NCBI GenBank assembly: GCA_002438905.1
Contig: DJSA01000074.1
Location: 1 to 12,501 of the forward strand
DNA from: Bacteroidales bacterium UBA6346
Lineage (GTDB): Bacteria > Bacteroidota > Bacteroidia > Bacteroidales > UBA932
Reading direction: 5' to 3'
Length of the DNA stretch: 12,501 nucleotides
Shown: one piece after another, positions 1 to 7,409 of the stretch
How positions within the stretch are numbered: the stretch's first letter is position 1
Layout of the letters: the number at the start of each line of letters is the position of its first letter
Translations under genes and position numbers: made by a program
The notes under the pieces: generated by a model
The model's input: only the letters and a program-made list of their open reading frames with translations
Database searches by the model: none
What the model was told of the DNA's origin: nothing

Positions 1-924
1 CCACGCCGCGTCGAGCGTGATGTCGTTCTCGCTTATGGAGCCGAGTTTCTTCGGCAGTTCCGGGTTCTCGATTCCGAGGGTCGTGCGGCGCTCGAATCCG
101 GCCTCGATGAAAAGGATTTCCCCGAGCGAGTACTGAAGCGCCCCGCCGTAGCGGTGAGTGCGGTAGGTGTGGGCCTTCATGCCGTCGTTCCCTCCGACCT
201 TGTTCTGGGTGCTCTCTCCGAGCCCCCGGTGCTCCCAGACCTTGGGATCCTCCCAGTTGTTATTGTTGGAAACCTCGGCTCTCTCGAATCCGTTGCTGTA
301 GAATCCGCTGACGCCGAGAATGCTCTTGCCGAGGCGCACAGCCACGGACGGAGTGACTTTCACGCTGTACCTGTAGGTCTCTCCGCGCGGGTCGAGCTGC
401 TTCGCGCCCACCTTCGTCGTGTAGTCGAACTTCAGGCCGAACGCAACCCTGTCCCAAAGCACGGGGGAGGACAGCCCCGCGTTCAGCAGGTACTCCTGCC
501 TGTTCCATCCGCTAGACTTGTCGTCAATCGGATAGTAGGGCATATTGTCCTCAAGCTCGTACATCAGCACGTTGTAGAGCGCATCGCGGTCGAAGATGTT
601 TCTGAAAGAGAACCCGCCTCTCGCAAGGAACTTCCCGATGTATGCCGACCCAGACGTGTTCAGGGAAATCTCCGAAGTCGTCTTTCCGACCCCGTTTTTC
701 CTGAACTCCCCGAATCCTCCGTCATAGCTGAGGTCGAGACTGTTGAATATTCCGTAGGGCGTGAATGCCAGCCCGGCTGCGGAGGTACTTCTCGCCCAGA
801 GGGCATTGCGCTCCGCCGTCTCTTTCAGAGCCGTGTTCCTGTGTATCGCCGAAGGCTCGCCTGCCTGGGCAGTTAATGCGCCTAGACAGACGAGTATGGC
901 GGATATTGCGATAATTCTCTTCAT
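1..924 (-). CDS. DUF6850-family outer-membrane beta-barrel protein (3' end beyond window)
   Basis: The minus strand is open from an ATG at 924-922 to the left edge (308 codons, no stop), so the C-terminal part is missing. The product starts MKRIIAISAILVCLGALTAQA, a standard Sec signal peptide, followed by alternating aromatic/polar stretches typical of an outer-membrane barrel. Segments such as MPYYPIDD, WNRQEYLLNAGL and QLDPRGETYRYSVKVTPS match what I know of the Bacteroidetes DUF6850 family, which is usually encoded beside a TonB-dependent receptor and a DUF4876 lipoprotein, as here. It lies 112 bp downstream of the DUF4876 gene in the same direction and is probably the third gene of that operon. 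Function is unknown; an accessory outer-membrane role with the receptor is inference. The family call is from sequence memory, not a search. Confidence 0.85.
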   Translation of the reverse strand, partial: MKRIIAISAILVCLGALTAQAGEPSAIHRNTALKETAERNALWARSTSAAGLAFTPYGIFNSLDLSYDGGFGEFRKNGVGKTTSEISLNTSGSAYIGKFLARGGFSFRNIFDRDALYNVLMYELEDNMPYYPIDDKSSGWNRQEYLLNAGLSSPVLWDRVAFGLKFDYTTKVGAKQLDPRGETYRYSVKVTPSVAVRLGKSILGVSGFYSNGFERAEVSNNNNWEDPKVWEHRGLGESTQNKVGGNDGMKAHTYRTHRYGGALQYSLGEILFIEAGFERRTTLGIENPELPKKLGSISENDITLDAAW

Positions 925-1036
925 CTCTTTGTTTGTCTTTTCGGTCTATATTCCTTTTTTTATCAGTCGTGTACGCCCAATACACTCCTTCTTCAAAAAG
1001 AAATCTATCTCTCGAAAATACTTCCAAATATTAACG

Positions 1037-2323
1037 TTATTTAATCCAGGTGTTCCAAGACGGAACCTTCGCACCATTTCTCCTTACCTGAGGATCAGTC
1101 TTGACCTCGAAGTCGTCGGTAGTGTTGTTGGTGTCCTGATATACAATTGTGCCGTCCTTGCGGGTTTCCTTGATTTTTCTCGCGATGCTTTCTTTTACAT
1201 ACTTCCCTGAGCACCAGATTCCGCCGGCATCAAGCACGGTAGGCAGACCAAGCAGATTCATTCCTGTTTCGCCATCAACGGACTGAACTGCATCGATGAC
1301 TTCCGTAATCGGTACCTCACGGGCGTTTGATACGCCATAGTCATCGTTTGTCGGTGTCAGGAAATCCTCATTCTTGAGTTTGCCGGCAGGCTTGAAGAGA
1401 ACATATCTCGCGCCTCCGACAGGAGTAAGCCATTGCGGCGAGGAGTACCCTGCTGCATTGACGGCCAGAGCCATGTTTATGGCATCATTATCCGTAAGTA
1501 CAATTCCGTTGAAATTCGTCTCCTTCTCTATGGCTTCGAATTCAGCTCCGCTCAGATCTACAGGAGAATGACCGTCAGTGAGACTCTTTGCCTTGTGGTT
1601 CGTTCCCCATTGCGCTATGACGAATGATTCGCCCGGCTGTATCGGATATGTTGTGCCGTCTCCCGGAATTTGCCATATCTTTCCGGAGAAAACGTACTGC
1701 TCCGGATTCTCTATCGGCCACTGATACACGAGATTATCGGTGTAGTCGCTGGCGTAGATGGTCGTGCAGATGCACAGGCTGTCGGCATATACCACTTCCG
1801 TGCTGTTGTTGTAAATTTCGTAGAACTGGTCACGGAAATATGTGCTTGTGGCCTCCTCCCCGGTCTCTTCGTCTATTATAGGCTTACCGGTGGCAGGGTC
1901 TATGTTCGGAAAGCTGCATCCTGTGTAGTAAATCTCCTTGAAAACGAGCTTTGGTTCTTTGGCTGCCTCGACTGTGACACTAACCTCGTCATTGTCGTTG
2001 AGAAGGCTCACGTTGCTGCTTGCGCCGACAATGATGTAGTTGACTCCTTCCACCACCTGCGCCCCGCTGGCGGTCACGCTATAGACTCCCGGCACGATTC
2101 CCTCTGCCGTTGCAATTCCGTTCCCTGCCTGAACTTCGATGACAGTTCCTGTAGAGAAATTTGAGAGTTTCACGTCATAGCTTTCAGGCGCAGTCACTCC
2201 CGCCGCCTCAAGCTTTGCCTCGTCAATCTTCACGTTGACACTAATGGTTTTCGTCCCGGTCTTCTGGCAACCCACTGCCGCCAGAACCGCAAATGCCAAT
2301 AAGGCGATTGCTGAATGTTTCAT
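1037..2323 (-). CDS. DUF4876 domain-containing lipoprotein
   Basis: 428 aa from the ATG at 2323-2321. I prefer this start to the in-frame TTG at 2344 because it gives a clean type II signal: MKHSAIALLAFAVLAAVGC, with lipidated Cys19. After the signal comes a small beta-sandwich-like region (about residues 25-125, with VPGVYSVTASG resembling a CnaB/carboxypeptidase-regulatory fold). A longer domain beginning KEIYYTGCSFPN and containing FYEIYNNSTEVVYADSLCI follows, typical of DUF4876. The protein should be anchored to the outer membrane. It starts 35 bp after the TonB-dependent receptor stop and precedes the DUF6850 barrel, so the three are probably one operon. By analogy with SusD-like partners it may be a surface ligand-binding or lid protein, but no substrate can be read from the sequence. 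Confidence 0.88.
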   Translation of the reverse strand: MKHSAIALLAFAVLAAVGCQKTGTKTISVNVKIDEAKLEAAGVTAPESYDVKLSNFSTGTVIEVQAGNGIATAEGIVPGVYSVTASGAQVVEGVNYIIVGASSNVSLLNDNDEVSVTVEAAKEPKLVFKEIYYTGCSFPNIDPATGKPIIDEETGEEATSTYFRDQFYEIYNNSTEVVYADSLCICTTIYASDYTDNLVYQWPIENPEQYVFSGKIWQIPGDGTTYPIQPGESFVIAQWGTNHKAKSLTDGHSPVDLSGAEFEAIEKETNFNGIVLTDNDAINMALAVNAAGYSSPQWLTPVGGARYVLFKPAGKLKNEDFLTPTNDDYGVSNAREVPITEVIDAVQSVDGETGMNLLGLPTVLDAGGIWCSGKYVKESIARKIKETRKDGTIVYQDTNNTTDDFEVKTDPQVRRNGAKVPSWNTWIK

Positions 2324-2358
2324 AACCTTAAAATATTTAACCAATAATTAAAACTTGC

Positions 2359-5199
2359 CTATTTGATTGCCACCTTGAACTCGAATCCAAAGAAGATAGG
2401 AATGCCCAGTTCGTCGTAGCTTCCGTCACGCTTCGATTTGTAGAGCGGGCGGCTGTTGAACATATTGTTCACATAGAACGAGGCTGTGAAAATCTCTCCG
2501 ATTTCCTTGCTGACGTTGAGATTGAAGAGCAGGGTAGGGAAATACTTTTCCGCGATGAACCTATTGTCGTTGAGAGAGGGGAACATATAGGAGAACTCCG
2601 GGTCGCTCTTGAGCGCAGGGTCGAAGTCATGCACCTGACCGTCCTTACGGGAGATGTATTTGATGAACATCGTGTCGTTCCCGTACTCCGTCCAGTACTT
2701 GCTGTACCAGTTCACCTGTCCGGTGAGCGTCACCACGAGCCCCACCTTCGGGATGTTGTGAGTTGCTCTCAGAGTGGTGTTCAGCACTTCCGAACAGTTC
2801 TTCCTGAGCTCCTTTTCGTAGATGCCGATGTTCTTTTCCGGAGTTCCCGTCTTTTCCCGTGTCCCGAAGGTGTAGCCCTTGTTGGTGCCGGAACTGCGCA
2901 TCCACGCTCCGTTGATGTAGAACGATGTCCTGATTGCGTCGAACCTGCCGAGGTCAATCTCGTACTCCACCCCGCTGTTGCGCGACTTCACGTTGTTCAG
3001 CGGCTTATAGACGGTGTAGAACAAGTTGTAGGTAGTGCCCTCCTTCAGCACCGGGCGCTGTCCTGCGTCCTTGTGGTCCACCTCGTATGTCATCGCCTGA
3101 TACCAGATGAATGAACTGATGTCGGTGCCGTAGCCGTAGCCGTTATCCATCCGCTCGTCGTAGGCCGTCACGCTGATTCTGTAGTGCCCTCCGAAGTTGA
3201 AATCAAGTCCGACTTCCGCCTTGCGGTTCACGGCGATTTCAAGGTCAGGGTTCGTTGCGTCATAGATATCGGTCTTCGCGATGAGCAACTGCTCGTTCTC
3301 CGGAAGGTCGGCCTGCATTCCGTTGTAGAGGAGGTAGTCGTGATAGGACTTGTTCGGGTAGAGGTAATATGAGGTCGGGGCCTTCGACGTGAGGCCGTAT
3401 CCTCCGCGCACCGTTGCCCATGGGAATATGTCGATGGATGCGTTGATTCGCGGAGCGACTGAACTGAGACCGTTTACATTGTCGTAGCGTACGCCGGCGA
3501 CGATGTTGAGCGCCCTGTCCGCGAAATTCCAGTTGAAGTAGTTTTCGGCGTAGAGTCCGAACTGATTGATGAACGGAATCTCGTAGTACGGCCTTGCCCT
3601 ATAGCCCGACTCCGCGTTGTTTATGTTGCGGAACGGCGGATAGTCCTCGTCATAGACCGAGCCGCGTCCGAGGTTGCCGTCCGTCTTGAAGTCGGCTCCC
3701 ACGAGCAGCCTCTCGTTCACTCTTCCCCAACTGTGTGCGAAGTCGGCGTTGACCTTGGCGAAGGCGTTGACTTCCTTGCCGTAGATGTCGTATCTGTAGA
3801 GGTAGCTGTACGGCAGCACCACACCCTTGACTGGGCTGTCTTCGGAAACATTGGTGATGAGCTTCCCGTCGGCGTCATATATCTGTCCTCCGGCGATGTT
3901 GCTATAGACCTCCCCGCTTGTCATTGACTTTGAGTAGAGGTTCATCGCGTTGATTGCAGTGTCCTCAAAGTGGGATTTCTTGTTGTTCAAGCTTCCTGAA
4001 ACCAGCCAGTTGACGCTGCGCAGCCAGCTGCCGTTTATTGACGCCCGTCCGTTTGTGTTGAACGCTATGCCGAGGTCGTTGGCGTAGGACTGTCTCCTTG
4101 AGGAGGCATCGTCCGGATTCAGCTTGCTGCGGTCGCGCCCGAAGCTCATGGTGAGGGATGTTGTTTCGCTCACTCTGTCTCCGGCCATCACCGTCCAGAG
4201 CGCCTTTGCGCTGGCACGCTGGTAGAACGAATGGTTTTTTGTCAGGGAGTTCCGGCTGTAGGCATAGTCTCCCGAGACGTTGAGGTCTCCGGCCTTCTTC
4301 CCGAGGGAGAATCCCTTTCCGGCCGATGTCTGATAGATGTTCGGGTTGGTCTTGAAGCGCACCGTGAGAGGGGACTTGCCTGCCTTGGACTTGACAATCA
4401 CGGCTCCCGAGGTCAGGTCTCCGTACTCTGCGGAGGGGATGCCTCGTATGACTTCTATTGATTCGATGTTGTCCGTGGAGAGCGCCCTCACGTCCATTCC
4501 CCTTGCAGGAGTGCCTGAACGGCTTTCGTCACCCGCACTGCCGTTCACCACCGGGCTGAGTGCCTGAAGGTTCGCGTTGTTGGACATAGGGGCGCCATCG
4601 ACTATGACGGCCGTGCCGAGGCTGTTCATCACGGAAGCGGAACTCGGAGTCTCTCCCACGATAATCGGGTCTGCCGTCCTGATTGTGAGTGACTGCGCCC
4701 CAGAAAGGTCCGGGTTGGTTATCGCCACTCCAGGCAGCAGTGACATGGCATCTGCCAGCGAACTGGTCTGCATGTGGTCCATGGCCTGGCGCGAGATATT
4801 GGATGCGGTGCTGCTCCCGGCCTTGTTTCCGGTTGCCACGACCACGACATCGTCGAGCCTGAACGAAGTCTCCTTCATCCTGAGCCTCAGATTCACGACC
4901 TCGCCCGCAGAGGCGTGGAAAGTCGTGTCCTTCTGTTCCATTCCGTAGAACTGCACGCTGACCGTTACAGTCCCAGCTGGTATTTCTCCTATTGAAAAGC
5001 GACCTTTGCTGTCCGTCATCGCATATAACTGCGATGGGGTCACAACGACCGACGCGAAATCGACCGGCGCTCCGCCCGAGGCGGACACCACCTCACCATT
5101 TATTATGAATGCCTTCTTGGGGGGGGCAGCCTCAACTGAAACGCAGAAAGACAGCGCGAGAGCCATCGCTGCCGCTGAAATTAACCTACACTTACTCAT
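2359..5199 (-). CDS. TonB-dependent receptor with carboxypeptidase-regulatory-like N-terminal domain
   Basis: 946 aa. The order is: Sec signal peptide (about 1-24); carboxypeptidase-regulatory-like beta-sandwich (about 33-108, INGEVVSASGGAPVDFASV); TonB-box-like stretch LDDVVVVATG (115-124); plug domain (about 127-275, including IESIEVIRGIPSAEYGDLTSG); then a long beta-barrel ending FFGFEFKVAIK. It imports a ligand across the outer membrane using TonB-ExbBD energy. The partner is a DUF4876 lipoprotein rather than SusD, so a glycan substrate should not be assumed; metal, cofactor or peptide uptake are equally open. A promoter sits 24 bp upstream of the ATG, and the DUF4876 gene follows after 35 bp. 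Odd feature: codons 25-27 (Ala-Pro-Pro), just after the predicted signal peptide, form an uninterrupted C8 run that could slip and shift the frame. Confidence 0.95.
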   Translation of the reverse strand: MSKCRLISAAAMALALSFCVSVEAAPPKKAFIINGEVVSASGGAPVDFASVVVTPSQLYAMTDSKGRFSIGEIPAGTVTVSVQFYGMEQKDTTFHASAGEVVNLRLRMKETSFRLDDVVVVATGNKAGSSTASNISRQAMDHMQTSSLADAMSLLPGVAITNPDLSGAQSLTIRTADPIIVGETPSSASVMNSLGTAVIVDGAPMSNNANLQALSPVVNGSAGDESRSGTPARGMDVRALSTDNIESIEVIRGIPSAEYGDLTSGAVIVKSKAGKSPLTVRFKTNPNIYQTSAGKGFSLGKKAGDLNVSGDYAYSRNSLTKNHSFYQRASAKALWTVMAGDRVSETTSLTMSFGRDRSKLNPDDASSRRQSYANDLGIAFNTNGRASINGSWLRSVNWLVSGSLNNKKSHFEDTAINAMNLYSKSMTSGEVYSNIAGGQIYDADGKLITNVSEDSPVKGVVLPYSYLYRYDIYGKEVNAFAKVNADFAHSWGRVNERLLVGADFKTDGNLGRGSVYDEDYPPFRNINNAESGYRARPYYEIPFINQFGLYAENYFNWNFADRALNIVAGVRYDNVNGLSSVAPRINASIDIFPWATVRGGYGLTSKAPTSYYLYPNKSYHDYLLYNGMQADLPENEQLLIAKTDIYDATNPDLEIAVNRKAEVGLDFNFGGHYRISVTAYDERMDNGYGYGTDISSFIWYQAMTYEVDHKDAGQRPVLKEGTTYNLFYTVYKPLNNVKSRNSGVEYEIDLGRFDAIRTSFYINGAWMRSSGTNKGYTFGTREKTGTPEKNIGIYEKELRKNCSEVLNTTLRATHNIPKVGLVVTLTGQVNWYSKYWTEYGNDTMFIKYISRKDGQVHDFDPALKSDPEFSYMFPSLNDNRFIAEKYFPTLLFNLNVSKEIGEIFTASFYVNNMFNSRPLYKSKRDGSYDELGIPIFFGFEFKVAIK

Positions 5200-5222
5200 T
5201 TGCTGTTTGCACTACTACAATG

Positions 5223-5253
5223 CAAATGTAGGCGTTTGATTCTACATTTCAAA
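5223..5253 (-). promoter_or_regulatory. Bacteroidetes-type promoter of the TonB-dependent receptor operon
   Basis: On the minus strand, TTTG (5253-5250) is followed by a 19-bp spacer and TACATTTG (5230-5223). This is an exact match to the Bacteroidetes primary-sigma consensus TTTG-N19/21-TAnnTTTG. Transcription would start near 5216, giving a 5' UTR of about 17 nt before the ATG at 5199. Two short inverted repeats overlap it: TTTGCA/TGCAAA (arms 5221-5226 and 5206-5211, loop 9), which covers part of the -7 box and the probable start site, and TGTAG/CTACA inside the promoter. Either could be an operator, but that is inference. Confidence 0.8.
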
Positions 5254-5348
5254 GAGAAAGCTATACCAACAACTGGTGATTTTTTCGTGCGGGTGACATT
5301 CTGCCGCGTATGCCGGTCAGCATTTTTCTTACGATTATTATTAGTTGT

Positions 5349-5384
5349 GGCGAGTCTTCTTTCAAATCGAAAGCAAAACTCGCC
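5349..5384 (-). terminator. Hairpin after galM, possible terminator
   Basis: GGCGAGT pairs with ACTCGCC, and the stem continues with CTTTC/GAAAG around a GATTT loop, interrupted by a short mismatch. The stem lies about 37 nt after the galM stop and before the separate promoter of the TonB receptor, where transcript separation would be expected. No clear U tract follows on the minus strand (ACAACTAATAAT), so it may be a stabilising 3' end rather than a classical intrinsic terminator. Confidence 0.45.
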
Positions 5385-5420
5385 GCAAGCTCACAGAATA
5401 TAGTTTTGGATATTTTTCAG

Positions 5421-6545
5421 TTATTTCACGCTGAACCTGTAGATGCACTCCTGCGTGTAGGTCTGTCCCGGCTCAAGAAGGGTCGAAGGAAAGTTCGGGT
5501 GGTGAGGGGAGTCCGGCCAGTGCTGTGTCTCAAGCGCGATGGACTCGCGGTAGCGCAGCGGCTTACCGTATTTTCCGCAGGTGGAGCCGTCGAAGAAGTT
5601 GCCGCTGTAGAACTGGAGGCCCGGCTGGTCGGAGAATACTTCGAGGAAGCGGCCGCTCTCCGGCTCATAGACGGAAGCATCGAATTCCACTTCGTTTTCC
5701 GTCTTGCGGTCGATGCAGAAGTTGTGATCGTAGCCGGCTCCATGCGCAAGCTGCTCATTCTTCTCGTTTATGCGTTCACCGATTGTGTGCATCTTCCGGA
5801 AGTCGAAAGGCGTGCCCTCGACCGGAGCGATCTCCCCATATGGAATCGAATATTCATCGATAGGAAGATATGCCGATGCGTTGATAATCATTTCGTTGTC
5901 GAGAATCGTCCCGTTGCCTTCGCCCTTGAGGTTGAAGAACGGATGATGGGAGATGTTGAAATATGTCGCCTTGTCAGTCGTCGCGGTGTAGTTGATGACA
6001 AACTGATTGTCTGAGTCGAGGAGATAGCTTAGCCGGATGTCGATGTTACCCGGGAAACCATCAAGTCCGTCCGGATGCAGAAGGTGCATCACGATGCTCG
6101 AATCAGTCACCTCGTCCACGTCCCACACGAGCATGTCCACGCCTTTGAGCCCGCCATGCAGCGTCTGTCCGTTGTTGTTCAGCGGGAAATTGTAGATCTG
6201 ATCGCCGATAGTGAACGTTCCGCCTGCAATCCTATTCGCGTAAGGCCCTACCACCGCTCCAAGGAATCTTTCTCCCGGATTGTGAACATAGTTCTCAATG
6301 TTGTCGTAGCCAAGTACCACGTCTTCGTAAGACCCGTTCTTGTCTGGAGTCCAGAGGCTCACAACCCTTGCCCCGAAGTTCGTGACCTGCATCGTGAGGT
6401 TACCTCCGCGAAGTGTATAGAGGGAAACCGGCTTTCCATCGACCTCCGTCGCGAAATTCTCCTCCGGAATCAGTTCCACTGGGTGCTTGCCCCAGCATGA
6501 CGCGAGCGTGAGCGCCGCCGCGATGAAAATCATTGTCTTTTTCAT
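5421..6545 (-). CDS. galM: Aldose 1-epimerase (mutarotase), lipoprotein form
   Basis: 374 aa from the ATG at 6545-6543. This start gives the lipoprotein signal MKKTMIFIAAALTLASC with lipidated Cys17; the 40-residue in-frame extension upstream has no signal character and is rejected. The enzyme interconverts alpha and beta anomers of sugars such as galactose or glucose. Family motifs are in order: NPGERFLGAVVGPYANRI (89-106, sugar-binding Arg105), TLHGG (128-132), NISHHPFFNL (197-206, His201 as general acid), YDHNF (272-276, Asp273), and ALETQHWPDSPHH (337-349, Glu339 as catalytic base). All key residues are present. The lipid anchor places it in the periplasm or on the outer membrane, as for many Bacteroidetes GalM proteins. 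It lies 82 bp downstream of the SpoU methyltransferase in the same direction, with no recognisable promoter of its own, so co-transcription is likely. Confidence 0.93.
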   Translation of the reverse strand: MKKTMIFIAAALTLASCWGKHPVELIPEENFATEVDGKPVSLYTLRGGNLTMQVTNFGARVVSLWTPDKNGSYEDVVLGYDNIENYVHNPGERFLGAVVGPYANRIAGGTFTIGDQIYNFPLNNNGQTLHGGLKGVDMLVWDVDEVTDSSIVMHLLHPDGLDGFPGNIDIRLSYLLDSDNQFVINYTATTDKATYFNISHHPFFNLKGEGNGTILDNEMIINASAYLPIDEYSIPYGEIAPVEGTPFDFRKMHTIGERINEKNEQLAHGAGYDHNFCIDRKTENEVEFDASVYEPESGRFLEVFSDQPGLQFYSGNFFDGSTCGKYGKPLRYRESIALETQHWPDSPHHPNFPSTLLEPGQTYTQECIYRFSVK

Positions 6546-6627
6546 GTCGTTATCAGTTTTTTGTTTTACTTTTCCTGCTATGTATAATCTGTGTGTATAG
6601 TCTGTCTGTGTATGTAAGGTGTACCGT

Positions 6628-7287
6628 TTATTGTTTCTCCCGTCCGGTAAAATTGTCCGATACAATCCCTGCCCTTATCGCTGATAATTTAAAATGCCAC
6701 AGCACGACTCCGGCCGACACCGAAATGTTCAGCGAATGCTTCATCCCGAACTGCGGAATCTCAATTGAGAAATCCGATGCATCGATGATATCCTGTCTCA
6801 CACCATCGACCTCATTCCCGAACACAAGGGCATACTTTCTCATCTCCATATTCTCCCGTAAGCCCGTATCCTCCTTATCTTTAACGTGACATTTATCGAT
6901 ATTCCCGGAAACATCGTCGCCGTAAGGATGAAACCTGTCGAGTTTCACGGAGTTCACGGTCTGCTCAACGCTGATGATTTCATATCCCTCGTCTCTCAGT
7001 CTCTTCACGGCATCCATCGTGTCTTCGCAGTGTTCCCACGCTATGCTTTCCTCCGCTCCGAGCGCGGATTTATGTATTTCGGCTGATGGTGGAGTCGGGC
7101 ATATCCCGCAAAGGAAAATCCTGTCAGCCTTGAACGCATCCGCAGTCCTGAACACAGAGCCGACATTGTGCGCGCTCCTGACATTGTCCAGCACCACGAC
7201 AAGTCCCGAATCTGGCAGACGGCGGTACTCCTCAGCGGAAACCCTGCCCAGTTCGATGTTCAGAAGTTTTCGGTCTTTTCCCTGCAT
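6628..7287 (-). CDS. SpoU/TrmH-family RNA methyltransferase
   Basis: 219 aa. The fold is the knotted SPOUT type, transferring a methyl group from S-adenosylmethionine to RNA, usually the 2'-O of a ribose in tRNA or rRNA. The three family motifs are present: LDNVRSAHNVGSVFRTADAF (33-52, with Asn41 and Arg47), YALVFGNEVDGV (152-163), and IEIPQFGMKHSLNISVS (175-191, with Asn187). There is no separate N-terminal RNA-binding domain, so it is the short TrmH-like form and its target base cannot be told. Between the first two motifs lies an unusual hydrophilic stretch (about 120-149, rich in Asp, Lys and Glu) that looks like an insertion relative to relatives I know. It is divergent from glyA; galM follows after 82 bp. 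Confidence 0.9.
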   Translation of the reverse strand: MQGKDRKLLNIELGRVSAEEYRRLPDSGLVVVLDNVRSAHNVGSVFRTADAFKADRIFLCGICPTPPSAEIHKSALGAEESIAWEHCEDTMDAVKRLRDEGYEIISVEQTVNSVKLDRFHPYGDDVSGNIDKCHVKDKEDTGLRENMEMRKYALVFGNEVDGVRQDIIDASDFSIEIPQFGMKHSLNISVSAGVVLWHFKLSAIRAGIVSDNFTGREKQ

Positions 7288-7320
7288 GCGAAATTTTGTT
7301 GATGAACCTTATCAATAGCA

Positions 7321-7328
7321 CAAAGGTA
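7321..7328 (-). promoter_or_regulatory. -7 box of the SpoU methyltransferase promoter
   Basis: TACCTTTG on the minus strand fits TAnnTTTG exactly, 33 bp upstream of the ATG at 7287. A perfect -33 TTTG is not at the expected distance; the region there reads GATGTTTA, so the upstream box is weak. It would start a transcript covering the methyltransferase and probably galM. Confidence 0.55.
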
Positions 7329-7358
7329 AGAAATCTTCAAAGAATAAACATCCGTATG

Positions 7359-7389
7359 TTTTCCGAAATAAAAAATAAGACTAATTTTG
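7359..7389 (+). promoter_or_regulatory. glyA promoter
   Basis: TAATTTTG at 7382-7389 fits TAnnTTTG exactly. TTTT at 7359-7362, in place of TTTG, lies 19 bp upstream. Transcription would start near 7395, giving a 5' UTR of about 15 nt. A second identical TAATTTTG occurs at 7397-7404, only 5 bp before the ATG at 7410, but it has no -33 partner. Confidence 0.55.
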
Positions 7390-7409
7390 CAGGATATAAT
7401 TTTGACCGC

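Noticed and set aside
154..876. Long plus-strand open frame of 240 codons
   Set aside because: It is a shadow of the minus-strand DUF6850 gene, which has a signal peptide and family-like segments; the plus frame has no domain and an Arg/Val-rich composition.
2324..2344. TTG start extending the DUF4876 protein by 7 residues
   Set aside because: The internal ATG at 2323 gives a clean lipoprotein signal; the extension would place extra residues before it.
6546..6665. 40-residue N-terminal extension of GalM
   Set aside because: It overlaps the end of the methyltransferase gene and would bury the lipoprotein signal.
7296..7409. 38-residue N-terminal extension of GlyA
   Set aside because: It spans the promoter boxes and does not resemble GlyA; the ATG at 7410 matches the family start.
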